DNA of 64,000 nucleotides from Nymphaea colorata (GCF_008831285.2 NC_045141.1:3288001-3352000); one strand, 5' to 3'. Numbered from the stretch's first letter, positions 23,400 through 36,317 are shown. Notes: generated by a model not told the origin, from the sequence alone. Numbers and translations are program-made.

Positions 23400-24640
23400 T
23401 ATGTTCTAGACCACTATTCAACATCCATCTTACACTCTACGATGGCTCATTTTGATTCAATTTAATAATTTTTTCTTTTTGGATAGTAGTCAACTGTGAA
23501 AAATAGTCCCAGTGGAAGACTTCCTCTGACTAGATTGTAGGTATATCTTGACTTAGAGACTTCTTTGTGAAAGAAGTGCCAAATGATTGGCAGAATTGTC
23601 TAGCTTCTCCATTTTTTCATGATAGTGCCACAATGGATAACCAATCATCATTGTTTTCGAAATGACATAAATGTGGCCCCACATGCTTGTAGAACCATGA
23701 CTGCAATGCAAAGATATATCCTTTTATTAAGTTTGCCTCCTTAATTGAAAATTTGGTCAAGTCTTAGTAAAGAAATGTCAAGCCTGTAGCAACTGCCGTT
23801 GCTACAGATATGTGGTAAACTTTGATGTGCCCCCACTTTCTGAAGAGGCGAGTTGTGCAGAAGTCCATCATTGTTTTTCATTGTGAAAGAAGACGAGACC
23901 CACAATACAAATTACTATGGAATTCTTATATTTGTCTACGACACTTTTAGAGAGTGAAGCAAGATTAGCATGTTGAGAATATGCTTCACCAAATTCTTCC
24001 AGTTGGAGGTATTGGTATCCATCTTTTTCTAGAAATTGTCAACTCTATTTTCTCATGAGTTTGCAAATCACTTCTAGAGTTTTGACTTGACCTTGATTGA
24101 TGAGGAACTGGTCTTCAATTGGTCCTCTTGGGTCACCTTCTGGCTTCAACAAACCCATGATTTTTGAAAATTCACTTTATATAAACCAAAATGTATTGGT
24201 CCTTGGGTTCCATCTTTTGGCAATCACATGGATCAAATTATCGTTGGTGGGTTGCATTGCTAAATTGACTGTTTCTTTGACCACAATCTTGTAAGTGGTC
24301 CTAAAACATACACTGCAAGGTTGGGTACTATAAGAGATGGAATTGAGGTAGATACACTCCACTTGGAATGACACAAACTCCAGATCATCCTTGACACAAC
24401 CTAAATAGGATATGGACATATGGAAAAATGCTTTATAAGTCCATCTAGAAAAGAGAAAATTTGATGAGATATTGACATAAGTTGACCTAATAGAGAGACC
24501 TGAGAAGAGTTCGATATTGGGTTTGTACATAGACCTGGAGAAAATGTAGGGTATTCCATCTCATTAATCCAAGCAATCAATTGAAGATAAATCAAACAAG
24601 TGATAGTGTATTTCCTAAGACTCTTGCCTCTATGCATCAT
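23400..24640 (-). pseudogene. N-terminal gag/ORF1-like region of the Ogre/Tat-like element
   Basis: The - strand carries NLIHVIAKRWNPRTNTFWF (about 24235-24180), like the xxLxxxWxxxTxTFxFxxxExxPTLxE opening of Ogre/Tat polyproteins. It is followed near 23930-23870 by SIVICIVGLVFFHNEKQ, like the LAxxIYGLVLFPxxxxxID segment. Stops and frame changes occur throughout. The match is by pattern only and weaker than for gag and protease. Confidence 0.5.
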
Positions 24641-24741
24641 TTAGAAAATTGGTCTTGGAATTTAGGGAAATAAATGGGTTTGATTGATCCCGATTTAACC
24701 AAAATCCAAAGTATGCCCATATATCAAATATATGCTACTGG

Positions 24742-24860
24742 CATAGACTCCTCTAAGGGTTTTCTAAATTTAAAGGGGTCTCAGTTCTTCATGGTACATG
24801 CATAGACTCCTGCATGGGTTTTCCAAATTTGAAGGGGTCTCCAATTCTCTATGTTCACCC
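24742..24860. repeat. 59-bp tandem duplication
   Basis: CATAGACTCCT...GGGTTTTC...AAATTT.AAGGGGTCTC occurs at 24742 and again at 24801 with few differences. Confidence 0.8.
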
Positions 24861-24864
24861 ATCG

Positions 24865-25360
24865 ATATACCAGAACTATTTTTTGTTTCAGTACTAATGA
24901 AGAAACTTTTTAGTCTAGTCGATTGGTCAAGTTGTAAAGCAATATCTTAGACTAATGTCCTAGGAATATCCCGTCAACAAGATGATTAGAACTTGATATA
25001 GGTAATGGTTGTTTTTGAAAATTCATGAGCATATGCGAAATAGATGACCCTATTGCATACATTCGTAAGAGACAGACTTGAAAATTTGAGAGAGCATACA
25101 TGAGCTCCATATAACTCCTAAATTGAGGAGGGGTATGATAAATTATAGGACTAAGGAAAACATGTTATCTCCTTAATTAGTCACGAATATGATCGGTAGG
25201 TATGGTTATGAAGAGTTTCATGCAATTGATGGCCATGGAAAATCTTTGTATTGGCCACGACGAAGGCCATGGCCAATAAGGTGAGCAGCCATAGTCTAAA
25301 CCATGGCTGAATTGTCATTTGTGGCTATTATCTCTATAATGGCCTTTTCCACATGTTTTG

Positions 25361-25391
<31 letters not shown>

Positions 25392-28300
25392 TACTTTAAA
25401 TACAACCAAAAGAAAGTTTTCACAAATTGAAATTTCATTACAAGAAAGGTTATACAATAATGTGTACAAGTATACACAAAATTTATATAAATGTAGAAAA
25501 ATTTATAAACATGAATAGGATGGGTCTATTGATCCAATATTCTTTCCACCTTTACATCTTTGTCGTTCTCGAAAATTTCATCATGTTCATACCCATCAAC
25601 ACTGGTCACTAGAGTTTACTAAAAATATCCGGGAAAAGGGAAACAACTATTAGTACCTATAAGAAAATAAAATATTAAAAGCACCTAGAAAGTTCATATA
25701 AGGTGAGAATAGCTGTCCATTAACAAAAGCGTATAGCTTGTCTGGTTTTGTTATCATATGGATAATAAGGCTTCATCTCCTTATTTGATAAAGGCATTAG
25801 GATGTACAATTTACACAAAATTTGATCGAGTAACGGATTCTATGGTGTAGTCAAAAGTAGAGCATATCTTCATGATCACAACTACAGATTAAAATGGGAC
25901 ATTGCGCTAAATCATCAAGCTTGTGTGATGGACAATATTTTTGTCCCAAAAATGGATGTGCTGTGAATTCAATCAGACCTGTTCTGTTTGTGAATCTTCA
26001 AAGGAAAAAAAAACATCAAGTTTGAGAATGTGTTTGCTTGCAGGTGTGCTTGATATTGTTCTTCAATCATACACAATGATGGACATCTGATTTTGACAGG
26101 TTTTTAAGTTCAATTACTTGTGGAATATAGTTGAAGATTTTATTTATTCATCTCTGTATTTTGTTTCCATTCTTTTTGTTTTTATTTGATAAGCTGCATG
26201 ATTGGAGAATCATAGATACTAGCAATAATGTAAGAAGACGATATAGAGAAATCTTTTCAAATGTAAAAGTTAACGTTCTTGCTAAAATTTTGATGGAGGA
26301 AAGATGTTATGTTTCATATTTGAAAGGTATGGCGGTTTATATGAATTTCTTGTACGTGAAAAGTTCATTTATCTCAAGGACAAAGTTAAGCACAGTCACA
26401 GTTTGTAGAAATTTTACAGAGAGGCACTGATAAGATGTATTTTTGTTTATACATATTGGTTGTTGTAGGCAGGAAGAATTATTTTTTTCGGTCATTTTAA
26501 CTATAAAATTGACAATTTTCTTTTGAAGGTTTGGATTGAAGTGAGCCTGATGTGTTGTAGCTTCATAGCATTGGCGATGAATGATCATTACCTTGAAGGA
26601 TTTTAGGAATCAAGGTGATATAGGCCTCCTAGGTTGACGTGCTAAGTTTAATCATCAATGCCTATGACTCCATGTGGTAACTGAAGCAACTGCCTCGTAG
26701 AGGTAGATATGGGCTACACAGTGTTTTATTTGCTACAAGCAGTTGTGGTTATGCCTTTCATCACTCTCCTCGTGTACCCATGCAGGTGGGAGCCAGGTAT
26801 GTGTGGAAATGCTAACTAAAATGTATCTTCTTTTCTCCGGCTTGAGTTGTGCTCAATCTTGCTCAGCCTGAGTTCAGATGGTGGCAGTTCAATCAGCACA
26901 TTTGTCTCTTTTATCCAATTTTATAACTTTAAATTCATTTAACTTTACAAGAATCAGTCAGTTGCATGCCTATGACAGTTCTTCTTTTCTAATTCATATA
27001 AATTAAAAGAGGTAGTAGCTAGATCAAAGCCTGCTTGGAAGCAGTAAAACTCATTGTGTTATTGAACCACATGTTTTTAAAACATAAAGTAAGACTACCA
27101 CCAATTATTCATTACAGTCATATGTGCTTGTCTGACAGTGCTACAATGTCTGACCTACTTTTTTATTAGACATTAAATTAGACATAGTTTATACATGTAT
27201 CTAGTGATACAATGGCTGAGCTACCTTGAAGGCAAAAAGCACACGTTATTGCCTACGTTAGTGTAGGGACTAATCCGTTTGTGGTGAATGCAGTTTCATT
27301 TGGAATATAGATGGCTAGATGCTATTAGGAAGGAATTGGCACCTTCAAAAGCTTTCAATCTCTATTTGCTATCAGACGTTTTCCTCTGTTTTTGCTTCCC
27401 ACAACTCAGGTTGGTGTAATCTCTTGCAATTGTTTTTCTAAATTGTACCTCATTGAAGTTTATAAGGTAGATTAGCTTGTAGAATTGCCTGAGTATTGGC
27501 GTAGACAAATTATCTGCCAACACTGTTGACTGTTCTCATGAATGTAACCATGACATGGTGTTCTCTTTCCCGAATGTACTTTTAAAAGGCTGCCTACAAC
27601 GTTGTTTTGAACAGCTCATGGATAATTGCATGTTGATATCACTACATTATGGAAACTGTAGATAGTACCTCTATTTAGTCGTCCCAATTTCTTAATTACT
27701 TTTACATTCTTCGTCTTTCTCCCATATAGTTGAATTTTATCAGTCTCAAGAACCTATAATTTGAATACTGTAAGAAATTGCATGTGCACGGTGTCGAGTG
27801 TCTAGTTAACTTTTAAAGTCACCTGTATTGCAGTCATACAAGTTCATGATAATACAGATTATCTCATGGGCTCTTAGGAGTAATGTAAGGATAACATGAC
27901 CGGAGACAATGTATACTGCAATAACAAACGTACCTGCCACCAATGAAATGTTAAAATAAAATGACAGAGCTGCTACTGCATTATTTATTACCCTTTTTCT
28001 TTGAATCTACTGACTCATTTTTATTAATTAAGAGAAACACCTAAACGAATGCTCTTTCCTTAAAAACTCAATTTCGATTGGCCAATTCAGGGTGCTTCAA
28101 ATCGATTTTGACAACAACATTGTGTCCTTATAGTCTGATTTTCTTCCATATGGGTAGCAAATAAACTACTCATGATAGCTTTGTATTGGGAGAATGCACT
28201 GTGGTGCAAAGTAGTGAATCCATGTGATATATTTCACAAGGTGATTTTTTGTTCTTTCAAGTTGCAGGTATCATTTTTTTTTTGTTTATTTATACATTCT

Positions 28301-28590
28301 GCAATTCACAACGGAAATCTTATAGTTGTTGAAATACAAGAACCAAAGAGAAAATGCAATTGATGAGCATTATTTTATGGTTGTTGGTGGTTGCTTGATG
28401 ACAGGCGATTAGCATCATTTTCAAATCATGAACTTCAATGAAGAAATAATGCAACTTTTTTCTGTCATATAACTATTACAATATACATTTTGTTGTTTAT
28501 GAAGACTTGTATCTAAATACTTTCAAGTGGTCTAACGAATTCAACCTATTCTTCAATCATGCTTTTGTGCTCATAATAGAATGATGTTTT
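24865..28590. other. Intergenic, no gene recognised
   Basis: AT-rich; short frames (25303-25518, 26131-26430, 26337-26588, 28172-28363) show no domain or consistent codon bias and several run through the (TA)n tract. No terminal repeats or transposon proteins noticed. Confidence 0.45.
25364..25391. repeat. (TA)14 microsatellite
   Basis: Uninterrupted TA dinucleotides. Confidence 0.95.
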
Positions 28591-28990
28591 CTTTGATATT
28601 ATATGGATTTTAGGTTGCTTACATTTGTAGAAAGCGAAAAAGCAAGAGAGAGAAAGGATAGAGTTTTTTGGCTCGTATATATTTGTTTACATATTTTGTC
28701 ATATATAGATTTTAGGTTGCTTGTATTTCAAAAGATAGAAAGAGCAAGACAGAGAGAGAGAGCATTTTTATGAGCTTGAATGTTTTTTTACATATTTTAT
28801 TAGGTATTTTCTTTTATTACATTTTAAGTCTCCTTTGTAGAGAGAGAAAAAGAAAGAGAGGGTGAATGTTTTTATTTTCATATATATTTAATTTGCTTTG
28901 AGAAATATTTTCCTTCATTATATGTGAATTTTTATGGAGAGAAAGGAATAGTATTTGTATTAGTTTGTATATTTTTTATATACTTTATCA
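28590..28990. repeat. Degenerate tandem repeat, about 100-115 bp, 3-4 copies
   Basis: GATTTTAGGTTGCTT begins copies at 28606 and 28708. Weaker versions (ATTTTAAGTCTCCTTTG at about 28820, TATGTGAATTTTTATG at about 28920) follow. Each is followed by an AGAGAGAAAG-rich stretch and a TTTTTACATATTTTAT-type stretch. Confidence 0.6.
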
Positions 28991-28999
28991 CAAGTTAAA

Positions 29000-30470
29000 A
29001 ATTCTGTCTTCATAGATAAACACTAGCGAAAATTACAACTTACATGGACTAGAACTCTTAGGACACTTGTTTTAAGGACAGTTGTTCTTGCAACCAAACA
29101 ATACCTAGAGGAGCGGGCTTTTGCACCTCTTCTTCTTATGTCCATCTATAAAACTGCCCAAATGGATGAGCTCCTTTGAAGAAGACCTTACGTACGTTTT
29201 TATCAACTGGGTTCTAACATAATAACTACAAATTTAGTCCATCATTTTTCAGAATGTTCACATAAGATAACTTGGCCAATAAGAGAGTTTTTCGTGAAGT
29301 TTTATTTTTTTTTTCTTATCTCTCTTATTTAGATCTATATATTGGGCTTGGATTGCAGATTAGGAAGCTAAAGTTGATCCATTTTATCTCCTTGGATTTG
29401 GATCTGGATCTAATTGCTCCAATACACAAAAAGCAGTCATATATTCTCCGTTAATTTTAGCACTGTTTCACATGAATTTTGTAACATAAAGTTATCTATC
29501 AACAAAATCAACGTAAACATGAGAGGTTTAGCCATTAAAACATGGATGAATGCATTCTAAATGATTAGATGCATTTCATGCAACTTTCTTTCAATTAATT
29601 GGGCGTTCTAGCTTATTTTTAAAACCAATTTCAAAGTCGATATTCAATCTTGTTTCCAAATCGCTTTTTCAAAATGCATACGCCGGAATCATGTAGTATC
29701 GTGTGGACCTGATGATGAAATGGCTCTAGAAACCATCTTTTCAACACGCTAAGGTCCGGTCAGTTCTTTCAACATCGATCTTTTCCAAAATCGAGGAGTA
29801 TGCGTCTTTATTGAAGGTGAGTTAAAGTCGTGTATTGAGTTGCTTGATTTGATTACATTAGTTCAATTTGATTGACTTAAGAACATTAGTTCTATTTGGA
29901 CCTACGACAGAGACAGTGTGAAAGGGCGTGGAGAAGGTCCAATAAAGAGACAAGGTGTGGTGGAAAGGAGAAGATGGAGTCAGAGGAAGACCTGCTCCAC
30001 TCGGCAAATGATGATTCATACAACTTTAGCATATATGATATGTAACTGGGCAAACAATTAGGCGATGTAGATGCCAATGTGGTTCCCGTTTTTTCGCACC
30101 CAAACCAACACCACTCGATCATTTCTGGTTAAGATATATATGCAGCTGATGTTTAGATAGATTTTATATAACCATACAAAACCGATACACCTTGGTGGCA
30201 ACTCTTCACCTTGTTCAGCAGGACGGTCTTAGATAGATTTAAACAGGAAGCCAATTGCCAAGCATCCTGATTCTTGCATTAACTGTAGATGCTTAGCATG
30301 CAGTCTAGGCTTAAAATATGACGTCTACGTTAATTGTGGACACGTAAATATGGCATTATACAGAGATTCAAATTGAAGTAGGAAACTAAAGCATTTTATT
30401 TGATACATTCAGAATAAAACGTTTTTTTAAAGTATATATAAATTATACGGTTCAGGTTCATATTGTGACC
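29000..30470. other. Intergenic; one possible gene relic
   Basis: Mostly AT-rich and featureless. Higher complexity at 29690-30125, where the possible Ariadne-like relic lies. Confidence 0.4.
29974..30128 (+). pseudogene. Possible relic of an Ariadne-type (RBR E3) N-terminus
   Basis: ATG at 29974 in a purine-rich leader opens MESEEDLLHSANDDSYNFS, then meets TAA at 30043; the same frame continues to about 30128 as GKQLGDVDANVVPVFSHPN. The opening resembles the acidic start of plant Ariadne proteins (M-D/E-S-E-E-D-x-x-D-A-N-D). Nothing further downstream, such as RING or IBR cysteines, is present. The match is short and could be chance; a - strand frame of 76 codons overlaps it. Confidence 0.2.
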
Positions 30471-33400
30471 GATATAACTAGTGTTTAAAAACTCGCATCA
30501 TTGACTCGGTTTGACTCAGGCCTCTAACAAGTCGACCCAGTAAGGGGACTCGATTTTTGTTGAAACTCAGCATGACTCGGCTGTGACTTGGCCATGACTT
30601 GGCCTTGACAGTGGCAGAGCCACATGGTGGCTGGTGTAGGCAGTTGCTCACACTAACTTTACAAAATTACTTTAATATATATGTTAATATTTGAATATAT
30701 TTGATTGTTATACATATAAGTGCCTCAAAGAAATTAAGAGGTCGTTTGATGGCCATCGCAGAACAAGACACGCCTGTTTTGTTTAGTTGATTTTTTCATC
30801 AAACGTTGGACACAGGCTGGTCAGAATGGACGACTGAACGAGGGTATAAATAATTTTTTTGTCCCATTCTGTTCTGTTGCTCCTTTGCTTCTCGTCATCA
30901 AGGGAGTTATCTACCCCCATTGGTCTTTGTCGTTCATCGACCTCTTTAGTTGGAAGAAGGAAGAAGGAAATAAGGACGTGGAGCATTCTGTTTTCAAGTG
31001 ATTGAAGATTTCAACGATGACAGTGAAGTGAGTAATCATCTCTTCTTGATTTTTGCTTTCCAAATCATCTGCTACTGCCTCATTTCAAGTCTCCTTTTTT
31101 GTCAATTGCATTTTTCTCGTTGGTATGGCCTCTGGATTTGCGTTGTTGTTGTCAAAAGGAACAAAAACAGGTGAAAACATGCACAGGACAGCCATATCGT
31201 GATTAATAGTCATTGTCATCTCCTAGATTTTGACGGGAGCCAACTACCAGAGCAGGAACATTTGTTTGCCTGTTTTAAGCTATTTCCTCCTTTCCAATTT
31301 CTGCTTTTGCTGTTTGTAAAACTTTACAACAAGATGCCGACAGAGCTTAAGCAAGGCAATATGATCGAATTTTTTGATGATGAACTGCTTTTCGGGCTTG
31401 TCACTCCTCATGTTTCAACAGTTAATGAAATGGTTTCTGCTCCTAATTCCTGAATCAACTGTGTGTAGTCTCTTTGTGATAGGCAGAGATGGTGGAACTA
31501 CTCTACTTTTAGTGTATTTGATCTCAAGAAAATTTATCTTTGTTATTCTTGATAGTGATTGGCCCAAATTGTTACTTTGATTTTGCTTCTCTGATGGGTT
31601 GTTACTCGGGGGCTTCTTCAACAGGCTTGGTATTTTCAGGTTCTGATAAGCCAATGTGAACAGCGCAGTGGATACAAGATGAGATACCAAATGAGGACAG
31701 AAAAGTGCAGCATATTTGAGTTTTTAGGAGATGTCTTCTGTTTATTGACTGTTATACGTGTTTTTTTGCTGTTTTCTTTAATATGGTGGCATTAAACCAT
31801 CTTTGCTTCTGTTGAAAGTTCGGACGAAATTGTTATATATCACTATATTTTTTCTTACACGTAAAACAAAAATCTCAAACCTTGTCAGAGTCAATTGACA
31901 CTATACTTTATGCCGTTGGACAGAGAACAGCTGGAGAAATCTGGTGAAATATAAACATTCAACTGGCTCAGGGATGAATTTATTTGGCAGTGCTGCTGAT
32001 GCTAATTTGTTTACTTAAACTCTTGTAATCTCTTAACCTATATATGGTTCATTAGATGGTAAACTAATTATCTGGATTCTGGACTAGACTGAAGTTAAGT
32101 GTTAGTGTTATATCCCCACTGTTTCTTGTCTTAAAATAGCAGCCACTACAGTTCTTGCTGCTTCTCTTGCCTTCCCTGCGTTCTACCTCATGCCATCCAG
32201 TCCAATGGCATGGCATGGTTCGAAATGTCACCTTAAGCCACTGCACCATTTGGGCTTCAATTTTTCCTGCGAATTCTTTGATACAGTAGACACTGTTTCT
32301 AGTAAACAGCACCATAGATGCATTTGGGCATCTCATTCCCGTTATGAAGAACTTCATGTTTCATTCTTCAACCTCTTGATGGCAATTCCTTGAAACTAGT
32401 GTCTCGCCAAACTTAGTAGGTCGGTAGGCCTGCCAAGATTCCTAAAGTATTGGCCCTTGATAGTCATTCAAATCTTAAAATTGGTTTCGTATCCAGAGGG
32501 ACATGTCAGTTTCCCTCCAATTCTTGAATTTTCTGAGCTATATATACATATGATTTGTGGTTTATGACCATCATGATAATATAGATGCAAGCTATACAAA
32601 TGAAAAATGCTCCCTAGGCAGTTCTAGGGCCTAAGAATTTTTTGTTTTCCCTTTTTTTCTCCATCTAACTTTACCTTTTTCGTTCTTCTTCTTTTGTTTT
32701 TTTCCTTAGTTTTCTTTTTTTTTTTTTTCATTCTTCATCTTCTTCCTTGTTATATTTTTCCCTTTCATATACTGTTGTCTCCCTGCCTTGGCCTGCCTGG
32801 TGGGCCACTGCCGAGTCCCACCTAGTACTTTTGACTACTAAACTAATGAAGTACAAAGGCCTTGTGATAGTAGACAAACTATTGGATGAAAATGACAATT
32901 ATTTGCTACGGATGTTTACATAAGAAACATCTACTCTTAAAGGTGAAATGGATACAGTTCGGTTGATGACAAAAATCACAAGTGAATTTAGGTTAAGCAG
33001 TGAAGGCTGAAAAAAAAAAAAAAAGTTAAATCATATTGTTGACTGTATCTGCTGTCCAAGTGTCCCAAATTTTTCAGCATATCATCTGTGTGGATAAGCA
33101 TGCTAAGAAAAATTTTTGTCAGTTGTTATAGCTGAAGCATGATGCACATTATTATGCAGCCTGTGGGTGTGGTTGCATGCTCAGGACCGTTCGGGAGAAC
33201 TTGTAATAAAATTTCACCTCTATTACTTGGCTTTTGATGCGGACCATGAAATTGTGCACTTTGTCCATTATAATATATAGTTGGTGTGTACCACAGACAA
33301 GCCTTCTTCCTCCAAAAATGACCATCTTTTCTGTCCATCATTTATAGAAAGAGTATTTTATCTTCTAACTAAGAAGTTAATTATAATTTGTGTGATGACC

Positions 33401-33473
33401 AAAAGGCCATTTGATCTAGCTAGCAATCAAAGGTGACAAGACTTGCGATGGGGTGATTTAGCTGGAGTTATTT

Positions 33474-33575
33474 GTTGGATTGTTGGTTCTAACTTTTTGT
33501 TTGTTTAATTTTCCAGAGTTCTCTGTTGGATTGTTGGTTCTGACTCTTGGTGTGTTTAATTTTTTGTAGGGTTCT
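33474..33575. repeat. 51-bp tandem duplication
   Basis: GTTGGATTGTTGGTTCT...GTTTAATTTT begins at 33474 and again at 33525 with minor changes. It lies inside the inner Harbinger-type element. Confidence 0.8.
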
Positions 33576-33682
33576 TTGTTAAACACCAGCTCTCTTTATA
33601 TCTTGCTCGTATTAGTGATTCTCTGATGTTCCTAGTAAGTGGACGACTGAGATTGATTTTCTTTTCTTTGTCTTGCAAAGTC

Positions 33683-33751
33683 GAGAGGAGTTGGAGTTTT
33701 CTCCATTGCTCGATGGAGAGGAGTTGGAGTTTTCTCCAGTTGCTCGATGGA
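33683..33751. repeat. 33-bp tandem duplication
   Basis: GAGAGGAGTTGGAGTTTTCT begins at 33683 and at 33716, each followed by CCA(G)TTGCTCGATG. Confidence 0.85.
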
Positions 33752-35134
33752 GGGAGGTGATTGAACAGAAAAAAAAAGGAATTGGTGGGTGTATTATACA
33801 TGTACAAGTATGAGGTCTCCATGATGAAACAGAAGAGCCAGATGCAAAAGACCTTGTAATTTTAAGAGATTTTTTGGCTTTCTTTCTTGAAATTGCACAA
33901 GCATTATGTGAAGGTTAAGAATCCATGAGCGGTTTTTGTTTAGAGTTTTGTAAATGTATGTGAATTTCTTGTTTGAAAATATGTTATTGGGAGGTTTTTT
34001 TGTGAGCATGTATTAAATTTGAGTGTCCTTGTCCATTTTCTGAAGTTGGAAGTACTCATGTTTGAGCTAGCGTTATGTCCACTATATACTATAACATGTT
34101 AGAAAAATAAGATATCATGTAGAGGACAAAACAAATATAATAGCCAAAACTAATTAGAGAAGAAACAAACACCGGATAGAACAGATAGTTCAAGCATAAC
34201 ATAAACAAACACTAGACAAGACAGACAGAACAGACATAATTAACCATAGAAGACACAAACATTGAACAAAACAGATGGATAAGACAGGACAGAAGCAAAC
34301 GTCAAACATGACGAACAAAACAGACACACATGAAACAAACGCAGTAGTGTAATGGACAGGACGTCCTGTCTGTCCTGTCTCAATGGACAGCAATCAAACG
34401 GTCTCTAAAGGTATTGAATGAGTATCCCCACCAGAAAAAATTTATGGCTCCACTAGTGGGCCTTGACTTGCTTTGACTTGGCCAAAACTCGTTTGACTCG
34501 GTGTAGTCCAGTGATGAATGTTGTATTTTGTAATTGACAAAGTCATTTGTTTATTAATCACTTAATTTTTGACATGAATATTCGAACTTGTTGAAATATA
34601 AGTATTTATAGTTATTGTTCATTTATTAAATTTACATATTATAAAAGAAAAGGTAAAACTAATTACATTTAACTTCTTGTACGGTATATTTATGTCAAAT
34701 TTGAGGACATTGGACTCTTTTTACATTTGGTTTTTTAGTATTACATAGCATTAACATACATGTCAAATCTGTTAAACATTAGATAGTTGTAAGTGTTGAA
34801 TGTGTTAATCTTAGTGTTTGATTTCTATTGACTTGTTTTTCATTGATATTTTGATTCTTGCCACACAATTTTCTTTGAAAAATGCAATTATAGATCTTGT
34901 TATCAAATTTATGTTATCAAAGGACATGATGTTATTACTCGATGGTATGAGTTATACATGTATTCAAGTTAATTTACAGTTGTTTTATATAAATTACAAG
35001 TTATATATTTTATTTCTTTCAAAACAATAGTTAACAAAAACCAGCCTGAATCACCGAGTTGACCCGAGGAGCCACGAGTAGAGAACGAAATAATCAAGTC
35101 CCGAGTCATTGGGTTTTAAAGCATTGGATATAAC

Positions 35135-36317
35135 CCCAACGGAATACATGCTAATCTTAATCTACAAACCCCATCGATTAATTTAATGCATAATCACTGG
35201 CTCGTTGTTAAGAGGTACATGTGTTGAATCAAGGTACCATGATGGATTTGGTTGAAAAAAGAATGTGGAAACTTAGTTTTAGTACAAAAAAACACTGCCT
35301 TTAAAACAGTTCTACCATCAATGCCGGGTTATATATGAAGATGGGTATGGAGTGTCCGGGTGTTGGCATAGGAAAACAAATGCGGATGTTTCCTTGTAAA
35401 CAAATCGAATGCAGAAAAGACTCGTTTGTACTATGAACTATAATTAATAGCTAATGTGTCAACATAATAGAATAAAGTCGATGAATGATGTAGTTGAACT
35501 CAAAAGGGAAAATCGCTCGTGAGACCATACCTCATTCACGTCCCAACGCCGTCCAAGAGTCTTTAGATTTTGCTAACCATCAGGTTCCATGCTGCAGCTT
35601 TCAGTGATCGCTAGACTGACAGGAAGGGAGAACTGAGAAGGGTTATCCGTCACAGACTAAATTGTCATTACCAAAATACTTTTTTCTCGTCAACCTTTTA
35701 ATTTTTAGAGGAATTAAAGATACTTTTTTTTGTTCCCTTTCTTTATATTTGTTTTTCCTTCCATCTTTTTTTTTTTTTTTTCTTTATCAAACATTATTTC
35801 TATCCCATAAAGAATGCTTGATTACTTTCGATTTGAAATTCATGGTATGGCATGGCTGATGCGACAAAAGCGAGCGGTTAACCATCCACCTGTTTCTCTG
35901 CTTTTTCTTCCCCACAATGCGATCGAGCGGTTAGGGGCCAAGAAGGAACCGGAAGCCCGAAGCCGTCGCGCCAAAAAAACGGCCCGAATCGGGGCAAACC
36001 GATCCGGATGGTGGCGAAATCTCTTCAACGCGGAGAGCCACCACGAGAGACGAATCATAAGTGCCACGACGAGTCGACGACGGATTCCAACCAACTCGTT
36101 GTGCCTGCGGGCCCCACGCGCGCGACCGCGTCCGTCCCTTCCCCCCCCCCCCACCACCCAGACTTTAAAAAAACCCCAACCTCCGGCCCTGCCGCCGCTG
36201 TGACCAAGGGTTCTCCCCTCTATCAAGCGAAAAATCGCGAGAACGGGTTGCTCGAAAGGACGATAAAATTCGGTCTGTCGACACGGGCAAAGGCCACAAG
36301 AAGAAACCCTGGACGGG
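35135..36317 (+). promoter_or_regulatory. Upstream region and 5' leader of the ARM-repeat gene
   Basis: AT-rich to about 35900, including T runs at 35766-35780, then sharply GC-rich to the start codon. A C-rich tract (about 36138-36153) and pyrimidine-rich sequence CTCCCCTCTATC near 36213 suggest the transcript start and leader lie between about 36000 and 36317. I see no convincing TATA box; a GC-rich, TATA-less promoter is plausible. The long antisense frame here (35840-36358, -) follows from high GC content and is not a gene. Confidence 0.4.

Larger units (their letters stand above)
20549..24640 (-). mobile_element. Ogre/Tat-like Ty3/gypsy retrotransposon, decayed, - strand
   Basis: Reading leftwards from 24640, four protein regions appear in the order of an Ogre/Tat element: an N-terminal gag/ORF1-like region, a gag core, an aspartic protease and a G-patch segment. 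Each is broken by stops or frameshifts. Reverse transcriptase, RNase H and integrase are not seen below 20549, so the copy is truncated or interrupted at its 3' part. I found no LTR pair. Parts are described in separate entries. Confidence 0.75.
30738..34405 (+). mobile_element. Inner PIF/Harbinger-type element, 3.7 kb
   Basis: The left end GAGGTCGTTTGATGGCC and the reverse complement of the right end GAGACCGTTTGATTGCT form the terminal inverted repeat. TAA flanks both sides (30735-30737 and 34406-34408). The right 260 bases carry repeated ACAAAC and GACAGAACAGA words (34160-34345), which reappear in reverse orientation at the left end of the element at 43240. Pyrimidine-rich sequence at 30860-30940 resembles a transcript leader reading +. 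No transposase domain could be read in the interior, so it is probably a deletion derivative or too decayed. Confidence 0.75.
30610..34458. mobile_element. Middle hAT-like MITE of the nest
   Basis: The left end AGTGGCAGAGCCACATGG faces a right end whose reverse complement is CACTAGTGGAGCCATAAAT. The 9-bp duplication GGCCTTGAC lies on both sides (30601-30609 and 34459-34467). Without the inner Harbinger element and one TAA the length is 178 bp. An uninterrupted relative of 175 bp is found at 45096-45270 in the same orientation, sharing GAGCCACA, GGCAG..GC..CACAC and CCAGAAAxxxTTxxTGGCT. Confidence 0.78.
30479..35126. mobile_element. Outer hAT-like element of a three-level nest
   Basis: The left end reads TAGTGTTTAAAAACTCG and the reverse complement of the right end reads CAATGCTTTAAAACCCAATG; both run into TGACTCGG. 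An identical 8-bp duplication GATATAAC flanks it at 30471-30478 and 35127-35134, the length typical of hAT elements. Both arms carry repeated TGACTCGG and TGACTTGGCC words. Removing the inner insertion leaves about 0.8 kb without coding capacity, so it is non-autonomous. The 70-codon frame at 34818-35030 lies in its right arm and shows no domain. Confidence 0.75.
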
